64,000 bases of DNA, from positions 3,038,001 to 3,102,000 of the forward strand of contig CM031558.1 of assembly GCA_018466975.1 (NCBI GenBank), in the 5' to 3' direction. The number at the start of each line of letters is the position of its first letter. Position 1 is the first letter of the stretch. Source of the DNA: Sparassis latifolia. Taxonomy: Eukaryota > Basidiomycota > Agaricomycetes > Polyporales > Sparassidaceae. Made by a program: the position numbers and the translations under genes. Below, piece after piece: positions 56,685 to 64,000 of this stretch. Below the pieces are notes generated by a model. The model made no database searches. It was not told the DNA's origin and was given only the letters and a program-made list of their open reading frames with translations.

Positions 56685-59600
56685 CTAAATTCTCCTTTTG
56701 ACAGGCTGTTGTTGTAGTACTTTTGCTTGTGCTCTATCATCGACTATGTCAACTTCTGCAAATGGACATCCAGAATGCCAGATGCGACGGGTACTCACCG
56801 TTGCCTTGGTTCCAATTCGAGATCTTTTCTTCTCCGGTGCGTCTGTGCTTTCAGATGTCGAGGCGCGACGTTTTCCAAGTGAAGAAGCTCCTCCTGAGAT
56901 ATTATAGAACTGCGCCGATGGCACAGGTGCAAGGAGCCCAGCGCGCACCGGAGGCTGAGGTCCCGGCCGTGGCGGAGTGCTCGATTCCACGGCTTGAGGT
57001 GCCACCATGGAGCACACACTTGGTATTTTGACTTTCAGCATGACCCGTTTGATGCTGTTCAGTCCCACAGCCGCCAGTTCTGCTCGAACTTCCTCCTCGC
57101 GCTTCTTCTGTCTGTTAGCTCGCTGTTTTCCCAACATTTCCTCGTGGCGCACCCTGAGGAGCTCACGCATCTCATCAGCAATCTTCTTCACAGCATCCCA
57201 CAGTGCAGCCCCGGAGTCCTCCCAATACCGCCACCCGCTCAAGCACGATGCAAGAACTGATCTAGAGTCCACGAGATGGAAATCACGTGTAATCTTCTTC
57301 ACGTACGTCTCGTCAAGGAAGCATTGTGGGCTGATGAACAGCCTATCTAGCTTTGAGGAGCCGCTCCTGTGAAGGTCGCGAGCAGCTGCGCAGAGCCTCG
57401 CCGCAACGTGATTGATATCCTTCGTGTTAAGCTTCATGTATGCGGGAACTTTGGGCGCATCGGGATCACCCTGAATTTCTGGTGAGTTCTCAGATGCTTC
57501 CTCTCCATTGTTCTCGCTCGGTAGAACTCGAGGTGTGGGAACTGGGCGAGGAAGACAGGAGCTGCATCGCCCGCAGTCTCGAGACACGCCAGGGTTTCCA
57601 TAAATGAAGTTGATTTGTCGTGTGATGCAGTACCCTCGAGCGTGCGCGGCAACAATCAGAAGCCGCGCGTGCAGATTCGTTTACCAGGGCCGGGAATACT
57701 TTTGCGTGAGCTCACCGCTGTCTTCATGATATGCGGCTCCTTCGGAAGAGAGTTTGTCTTCGTAGCGGTGACTACACTGGCAGTAGTCTGTACAGTGGTT
57801 GCATCGTCGCTCAATCCTGACCACCTGACAGTGAGTACAAACGTCCAGCCTAGGTAGTCAAGGCACAGACCTTCTCCATCATCATTCCCATTTTCTGACG
57901 GACCAGGCATCGCAAGCTCATCAGTACAGACGGCATCACCTTCACTCCTTCTCTCCGCAGCACCAGCTTCTACGTCTGAGGCTGTACGATCGTCTTCTCC
58001 AATATGGGCATTGCTATCGCGTGCTGTTAACAGTCGTTCATCTACGGGTTCTGACTGCACATAGGTAATGGCGGCATCGATATCGGATTTCTTCACATAG
58101 AAGATCGCCTCTCCAGTGGTGTTTGGTTCTCGTGCAGGCCGGTCGCCCTCTTGAATCCATGATGATGCACTCTTACTTCCCCCATAGCTAATGACACGGT
58201 GAAGTCCTGGGATATTCACGCCCACTTCGAGAACAGCCGTTGCCACGAATATAGCACTCTGCCGTTCATCTCCTGCCTCGTACAGGGCTGCAAAACCCTC
58301 GTGTTTGCATTCCGGGCAGTTGATAGAGTGCATATGGCGGATAAGGATGTGTCCCAGGCTCTTCAGCATTGGAGGAAGGAGACTTCGAAGGTAATGTGCA
58401 ACGCGATGGCCGAGTTCGATGGTGTCACAGTAGAGGACCACCTTATCAACATCGGAAGCTTTTGTCATCGTTTCGGGGATGAGCCAATCTAGATCTCGAA
58501 ATTCGTGGCCGGTAGAGGGATACTGCATTGTTCGGAAGATGAAATCAACATTGTGGCGCTCACAATCACGTCTGTCGAAGAGATAATGGTCTTTGCGGAA
58601 ACCGAGACAATGCAGTATATTCGTCGTCTGGGGCCCTGGTTCGACACTGGCAGACAAGGTGTTAGGGCTGGTGGTTTCCCAATCAGGAAACATATATTAG
58701 TCAGCACATAGGTATGTCGGAGAACATACTGGAATCTCCTAGAATTAATGTGTAGTATAAATATATGGCCCCAACCGCATGAGCCCCTCATGCGCTTGTG
58801 ACCCATGGCCTAACAGCCGAGTGAGTAGTAGTGATCAACCTCACAATACAAGCGCATACCTACTATTCACGCCGCGGGGGATAGTTTGTATACGGCCCGA
58901 TCTGGTAACAGAGTGTACCGCAAAAGGTCGCCGAGGCCGTAGGCGCGTAGGAGACTGTACCGTGATACGGGTAGGACCCCGCGAGCAGGTCAAGTCGAAA
59001 GTCTTCGCAACTAGGCAGGGTCGCCACTGCCGGAGTTGGTGAAGCATGGCGGCAGGGTATACTGGCATTTAGCATATGTGCAGAGAACCCTTGGAGCCAG
59101 GTGCAACTGAAGACAGTGTGCAAATGGCAAGCCGAACGTTACGCGTGTGTCGCGGACGAGGGACAGAGTTCCCGAATTGGAAGGATCCGTGGGAATACTG
59201 GAGCATCGGCTCTGTTGTCGTGGTCGAAGGATCTGGCGAGATGGTAGCATTGGCTCTCTTGTCACGAGCATAGGGCTCCCACAACATTTGGGATATTCAG
59301 GGTCAAAAGGAAAAATATATTGGATGGCATAGGAGATGCCAGGATTGAGGGGGGAGCACAGTAAGGTGTTTCCAGATTGAGGGGGAGTGTTAGGGCTGGT
59401 GGTTTCCCAATCAGGAAACATATATTAGTCAGCACATAGGTATGTCGGAGAACATACTGGAATCTCCTAGAATTAATGTGTAGTATAAATATATGGCCCC
59501 AACCGCATGAGCCCCTCATGCGCTTGTGACCCATGGCCTAACAGCCGAGTGAGTAGTAGTGATCAACCTCACAATACAAGGCAACAAATACGAGGTGCGA

Positions 59601-60234
59601 TGGACCACGCGAGCGCAATGACCAAATGTCCAAGTATGCTGTTCGGAAGTCGGCACCCCATTCATCCACTATATGTGCCTCGTCGGTCACCAGTACCCTC
59701 CACTGTGCACGAAATTGGTGATTCTGGATGAGCCTGCTAAATTCAGCTGTCCTCAGAGTCTCCGGCGAGAATGTAAGGATCTGCCAGCGGCACTCGCGCG
59801 CCTCCTTCCACAGGTCTCGTCCGGCTTTGCGAGCTTCGGCTAGACTCTCCGCATTGATAACTGTTGCTTGCAGTCCTTTCGCAAGAAGACTGGAAACCTG
59901 TAAAAGTAATCAACCACATGTTTGACTTCAAAGTGGGCTGCACTTGTACCAAATCACTCGCCAGAAAATTTGTTGGCTGAATCACCACAACAATAATGTC
60001 TCGTTGCGCCAATGCTGGTATGTAGATGAGTGCTGACTTTCCATCGCCAGTAGCCGTGATACAAAAGACGTCGCGACCATTAAGGATGCAGGCTGAGTCG
60101 TACAATTGAAAATTGCGTGGTTCATATTTTAGTAACGGTGAGACGAGCTTCTTCAATTTATCAAGACCTTCCTCGGAGGTCCAGTCATAAGGTATCCCAT
60201 TGGACCGGTCCAATGGGAGCGAAACAGCAGACAT
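56685..60234 (-). pseudogene. RecQ-type DEAH helicase gene, split by a TRIM-like insertion
   Basis: Exon 1 60234-59950 and exon 2 59897-59577 (intron GTACAA..TTACAG) lead to the insertion; coding resumes at 58654. Motifs: RNFQLYDSACILNGRD (Q/motif 0 region), ITATGDGKSAL (Walker A), VTDEAHIVDEWG (DEAH, motif II), FVAL joined to SASVEPGP (motif III region), IFVATAVLEVGVNIP (motifs IV-V). A degenerate motif VI, SWIQEGDRPAR, stands where RecQ has QxxGRAGR. Then come Cys-rich CTHCQVVRIERRCNHC and CGRCSSC segments and a long charged C-terminus. The frame changes near 57850 without a splice that fits phase, and a TAA (about 57688) interrupts the Cys-rich frame. Not functional as it stands. Confidence 0.7.
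58660..59576 (+). mobile_element. TRIM-like mini LTR element (917 bp) inside the helicase exon
   Basis: Two 189-bp direct repeats, 58660-58848 and 59388-59576, appear identical base for base. They start TGTTAGGGCTGG and end CTCACAATA. The element is flanked by an exact 5-bp duplication CAAGG (58655-58659 and 59577-59581). A purine run GAGGGGGAG directly precedes the second repeat, like a polypurine tract. The 539-bp interior has no gag or pol, hence miniature. Removing it and one CAAGG restores FVALSAS in the host frame. The repeat contains a TATA-like TATAAATATAT and a CGCATGA/TCATGCG inverted pair. The 3' repeat end is TA rather than the canonical CA, and no primer-binding site was recognised. 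Confidence 0.8.
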
Positions 60235-60411
60235 TCAGACTTAGATGTCAGAGAAATAAATAATACATGATGAGACGAGGTCGCTGGTCGAGAGTGGACA
60301 GCAGGGACGCGCTCTAACGATCGCGAGGCGCGTGTAAACAAGACGCGTTCGATAAGTTATGATCTGTTTGTACGTGCACATGACGTGCCGGCTCGGCAAT
60401 GTTCCGCGCGG

Positions 60412-60449
60412 CCGACCTCTTAGAAACACCCCCCTTAAGGAAAGCAGAC
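60412..60449 (-). repeat. Right terminal inverted repeat of the two-gene element
   Basis: Reads CCGACCTCT..GAAAGCAGAC on the plus strand, mirroring 51343-51380. Confidence 0.5.
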
Positions 60450-61237
60450 GTCAGATACGGATATCCTGAGACACGAAGGTTGAAGCAGAGTAGCTACACT
60501 GCCTTTGGGAGACTACACTGTACATGAAACTGATCCCACCATGCCCTGATATTCATCATAGGGCACACCAAATCCAACACAACTTCCACGAACTCCATCC
60601 AGTCCATCCTATACCAGCTACCAGCGACGTCTCCATCGATCATCCAAGCCTTCAATAGTTATTTCAAGCTTCTCTGCTAAACGTACCCTTCAGGTTGCGC
60701 AAGGTGGTGCTACTCAACTGTGGCCTACCGCGGTTTATTTCCGCTAATCGTCCTTAGTGTCTCTACTGGTCTACCTTCTCAATTTCTACACGCGCTATTT
60801 ATTATAACTTGTTTTGTCTTGTCGAGTCCAACCTCTATCAAGGACTTATGCGTCGGCAAACTGTTGAGTGACCTAGCTTCTCCGAGGGGACGTAGTGCGA
60901 GGTGGTCGGAATACCATGGCCCGGAGAAGAACTATTCTTTACCTCCCCGAAGACGTGTGGCCCGATATTGCTAAACAGAAGATATCTCCGCTACCAGAAC
61001 GGAAATTTCGAGAACAGTTAATCACGAAGAACCAGAAGATAGGTCGACATGGCGGATTGCGTGAAAAACAGTGTGGGGCATTGTGTTTGCGAGTGAGTTC
61101 GATCTTCGACGTTTTGTTACCCATCCGTCATCGTATATCTTCCGTTCTCGTGCTCTTTCGCCATGGCGACTGTTCCTTGCAGCGCCACGTGCTTGGACAA
61201 AGGTTGCAAACGCCACCTGGGGACGTGCTCGCTCGGA
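60450..61237. other. Intergenic, no supported gene
   Basis: A frame from ATG 60915 (MARRRTILYLPEDVW..) has no recognised family and no intron or promoter support. The rest is likely promoter DNA for the membrane protein gene downstream. Confidence 0.4.
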
Positions 61238-61246
61238 GTATATAAG
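61238..61246 (+). promoter_or_regulatory. TATA box of membrane protein gene
   Basis: GTATATAAG, 66 bp upstream of ATG 61304. Confidence 0.5.
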
Positions 61247-61303
61247 CACTACCTCAATCCGTCCACGTCTCTACCGCAGCAAACATCCTGTCTCTTAGTT
61301 CTC

Positions 61304-62257
61304 ATGGAGGATCCTTTCGATTTTGAGATGATCGACTCTTGCAGCGGCGGCATAGGTAAGCACGACACTGCACGCAGGTGTCCACCGCTGCTAATGCTTT
61401 CTCCTACCAGACTTCCCACCTCGCAATACTGTTGCCGCGTCCTTCCCTACTGCCACCATACGGTCCATGCCCACCCGCACAGATCTCCCCGTGCCCTCGC
61501 CTGAACACGAGCACATGCTCTGCGACGCGGTACTCCAGGCGGATGAGGAGAGAGGAGAAGTCGGTATGCCGGCAAGACTCTGCTACGTGGCCTCGCCTAT
61601 CGTCCGGCTTCCAGGAACGCGCACGCGCCGGCGAAAAGCAGACTCGCGCACTAAAGAGGCACATCGTGAGAGGCAGGCGCAAGGATCCATGCACCAGAAG
61701 CATTCTCTCGCCGAACTCTGGCTCTACGGGTGCGTGTGGGGCTTCTGGTTCATGCTCGCGATGGATGTCATAGTTATTGCGGTCCAAGCGTCGAGAGGCA
61801 CCTTTGATGTGCGCCACTGGCTCTTGCAGGTGTTTCCGAGGCAAATCTCATTGGAGGTGATGTGGATCTTGCTACCTCTGCTACGGCTTGTCATCTGGGA
61901 CTTCGGCGTACCGGCGTATCAGAGTCTGATTGTATAGGCCCTAGCCCTGCGGAGAGGAAAGAGACTTTGCAGATTGCAGGTGCGAGTTGCTCTCGAGGCT
62001 GGCCTGACCTGGTCGGTGTGTTTGAATTCGCAATCTACGTATCTGTATTTGCCCTGGTTGATTTTATTTATGAGGATGTAGGTGTGTGCTGGCCATTGAT
62101 TTCGCATACGGAGACGACTGGTAAGCGGAACGACGCGATCAAGTTGACTCAAACAGGTACCAAGCGGGAGAGTGCACGCCGGAGTATGATGGTGGACGAG
62201 CATACGATGGCAGCTCAGGACGCGTCTGACTGTCTGTGGCTCGTCGGTCACAAGTAA
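61304..62257 (+). CDS. Unrecognised multi-helix membrane protein
   Basis: ATG 61304 (MEDPFDFEMIDSCSGGI). The first intron has donor GTAAGC and acceptor CTACCAG (61355-61410), then DFPPRNTVAASFP. A soluble basic region (RTRRRKADSRTKEAHRER) precedes hydrophobic segments: WLYGCVWGFWFMLAMDVIVIAV, then VMWILLPLLRLVIWDFG. Across a probable 41-nt intron (GTATAG..TTGCAG, about 61934-61974) comes FEFAIYVSVFALVDFIYE. The last part (SHTETTGKRNDAIKL..) is polar. Three or four transmembrane helices with a cytosolic N-terminus are predicted. A 51-nt segment near 61565-61615 could be retained or spliced, as both keep the frame. No family recognised. Confidence 0.5.
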
Positions 62258-62596
62258 TGTTCATGCGTTGTTCGCGGGTCGACGTGACATTGTGGCACCC
62301 CCTGTGTCCGTATTCCTCCCTGTCTCGACGTACTAGATTATCCAGGAGAGGTGCACCATTCAGCGCAGCACCATCCATCCATGCACTGACGTGCCGCAAT
62401 TCCACATCCTCTCGTGTCTCAAGAAATCAAATCTCGTCTGTTCCTTAGAATCAACATTATCATCATGATAGTCCTCGCATTTTTGATGAAGAATCTAACT
62501 ATATGGACTTAGCTCTCTAAGCATTACAATGTGATATACAACCTGACGACATTCTCCAGATATCAGACATTCGGACAGCAATTGAAAGCAACGAAA
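62258..62596. other. Gap containing 3' flank duplicated from the STAND locus
   Basis: No gene. From about 62530 the sequence matches, inverted, the 3' flank of the STAND gene (after 40701), so the duplication extends past the stop codons. Confidence 0.45.
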
Positions 62597-63999
62597 TCAC
62601 ACCCAAGCGCAGAAGGCATCCACTTTCACAGACTCCACATGATTTTCCCAACCGGAGAACGACGCCCGGGGGAAGACATGCAGCACGTCTCCTGGACGAA
62701 AAGTGTCCATCCACTCCGCAAGTTCGGGCGTCTCGTTGTGCGCAGCCCATGTGTTAATGTGTACACGACTTTCTGATGACCCATGCACATTTGTTTGGAT
62801 CATGTGCCGTCGTGGCTCTTCTCGCTGCGGGCCATCAGAAGCAGTGAACTGCTGCCCCGCCTCAAACCAGGTATATGAATAGCGGTACGAGCCGTGTGCC
62901 CAGCGGTTGTCGCTCCAACCTGCTCCCGGAGACACCAAGTAAACATCTGGAGAACATCCGATTGTTTGCTCTACACACCTTGATCATGCGACTTTGTCTC
63001 GAAAATCACTCTGCGCAGGGGTAGATGTGGACGGCCAGTAACCTCGATTGAGACGTAAGGTGTCTCGATGGTTTTGTCGACGATAATATAATCTTCGCGG
63101 CTGACGGACGAACGGACCCAGTACTCGGCATAGTCTAGGATTGAACAGATAATATCCACGGGAAGACGTAGAGCCTTATGCATCATATCCCGCACTCGGA
63201 AGACATCATTTGAAGACTCTGGCACATGAAAATTCGCTTCAGGCAATTCGGCGAGATTATTTTGTAAAATCGGAAACCAAGGCTCCGAGGCCGCCCATTC
63301 ACATTGATCGGGTGAAAGATGACCAAAGTCTTTGGCGCTGGCCCCGTGGTCAAGCAGGTACTGTATAATATCGGTCGACCGGAGAGTGAATGCAATCTCG
63401 AGCGGGGTCTTCCCCGAACGACGGTGGTCGCTCACGGTGCATCCCGCCTCTACGAGAGCTCGTACACAATCGAGTGAAGATCCTTCCACGGCGTAGTGGA
63501 GAGCTGTCTTTGCATCCCCTGCTGTCATGTTGGCGTCGACCCCACGGCGGATAAGCTCCTCCAGCATGGGCGTCTGCCCGTTGAACGCTGCAAGGAATAT
63601 GAGAGAATAGCCCATAGATCCCCCGGGTAATTCCAGCTTAGCCCCATGCTCGAGCAACATCGCGAAAATCTCCGCCCGCCCTAGCTGGACCGCAAAGAGG
63701 AGCGGGGAGACGACCTGCCCAGCACCGGCATAATGATTGCGCGTGGTCTTGTTAACGTCTGCACCAAGCTCAATGAGCAGCGCGGCCATCTCCCTCAGAT
63801 TCTTGAACGTCGCGAGAGTCAACGGCGTACCGTAGCCTTCAATCTCGGTGTCTATCAACGTGGGATTGTTTCTGATCATGCGACGGGTTACCCACTGGAG
63901 GCTGCAAGTAATTAGCTCGTAGAGCGGGGTAACGGCGACTGACGGAAGTCTGTCTCGGACGATGTAGCCTTCGAAGCTGAGGCCAGGGAAGTCATGCAT
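62597..63999 (-). CDS. Second NACHT-ankyrin STAND gene, C-terminal part (runs off window)
   Basis: The frame from the window end to about 62979 encodes ankyrin repeats nearly identical to the 37-kb gene (YGTPLTLATFKNLREMAALL, DAKTALHYAVE, SGKTPLEIAF). It is followed by the same 59-nt intron and the last exon (GWSDNRWAHGSY..FCAWV), with the stop at 62597. The first about 30 residues in the window differ more (HDFPGLSFEGYIVRDRLPSV). The N-terminal and NACHT parts lie beyond the window. It is in inverted orientation relative to the 37-kb gene, about 22 kb away. No frame defect is visible in this part. Confidence 0.75.
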
Positions 64000-64000
64000 G

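Larger units (their letters stand above)
51343..60449. mobile_element. Candidate 9.1-kb two-gene DNA transposon (DUF6589 + RecQ-type helicase)
   Basis: Two convergent genes fill the interval. The DUF6589 gene starts 175 bp inside the left end, and the helicase starts 215 bp inside the right end on the other strand. The ends are imperfect inverted repeats of 38 bp. Left 51343-51380 begins GTCTGCTTTC and ends AGAGGTCGG; the reverse complement of 60412-60449 does the same. Ungapped, about 26 of 38 positions match, in three blocks of 10, 5 and 9. No target-site duplication was found. The TIRs were found by eye and are the weak point. Interior nested insertions are listed separately. Confidence 0.5.

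Noticed and set aside
56685..60234. Helitron (Rep/helicase) interpretation of the helicase gene
   Set aside because: Motifs are RecQ/DEAH-type with a Cys-rich C-terminus, not Pif1-type. No HUH Rep motif was seen and the ends are inverted repeats.
36998..63999. The inverted STAND copies as terminal repeats of one giant (Starship-like) element enclosing 41-62 kb
   Set aside because: Only 3' portions are comparable within the window, no tyrosine-recombinase captain gene is seen, and the repeats are genes with normal promoters and introns. An ordinary inverted gene duplication explains them.

Overview
This is nuclear DNA of a filamentous basidiomycete, most likely an Agaricomycete (order not determined). 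The evidence is genes split by many 45-70 nt GT..AG introns, an 11-exon galactokinase, several fungal F-box/LRR genes, a fungal STAND/NACHT-ankyrin gene family, and a DUF6589 gene. No bacterial operon structure, rRNA, tRNA or CRISPR array was found.

Layout. 1-0.5 kb: the 5' part of an HNH-endonuclease-domain gene, cut by the window edge. 1.7-3.2 kb: a possible transporter relic, a MITE-like element and a perfect hairpin. 3.9-5.2 kb: an intact five-exon zinc-type (MDR) oxidoreductase. 6.5-31.9 kb: an accessory block made of repeated cassettes: F-box gene 'A', four-helix membrane protein family 'B', 68-residue membrane protein 'C', unrecognised multi-exon gene 'D', and F-box/LRR gene 'F'. The cassettes form a long inverted repeat (arms about 7.6-15.3 kb and 22.5-31.8 kb). 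The roughly 7 kb between the arms holds an intact F-box/LRR gene (J) and an intact galactokinase (GAL1). Only some copies remain intact (A, A2, J, B2); the rest are truncated or frameshifted.

32-34 kb: another F-box gene with one frameshift. 37-41.3 kb: a NACHT-ankyrin STAND gene (eight exons, one apparent 1-nt loss) followed by a decayed copy of its own N-terminal part; a third copy lies inverted at 62.6-64 kb and runs off the window. 41.5-45.1 kb: a Cys-rich/coiled-coil gene and an SDR oxidoreductase. 43.2-49.8 kb: three stages of decay of another F-box/LRR family.

51.3-60.4 kb is the most notable region. Two convergent genes, a DUF6589 protein and a RecQ-type DEAH helicase, are enclosed by imperfect 38-bp terminal inverted repeats. 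I interpret this as a 9.1-kb two-gene DNA transposon that does not match any family I recognise. It has been hit by two younger insertions. One is a 1.9-kb hAT-like element inside the DUF6589 exon, with a 7/8 target duplication; it carries an antisense fragment of a bsd2/Ndfip-like host gene. The other is a 917-bp TRIM-like element inside the helicase exon, with two apparently identical 189-bp terminal repeats and an exact 5-bp target duplication. Removing either insertion conceptually restores the host reading frame at that site. Both host genes also carry stop or frame defects, so this copy is dead. 61.3-62.3 kb holds an unrecognised membrane protein gene.

Functionally, the recognisable metabolic genes are single and intact (MDR oxidoreductase, GAL1, SDR). 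The rest of the window is fast-evolving accessory material.
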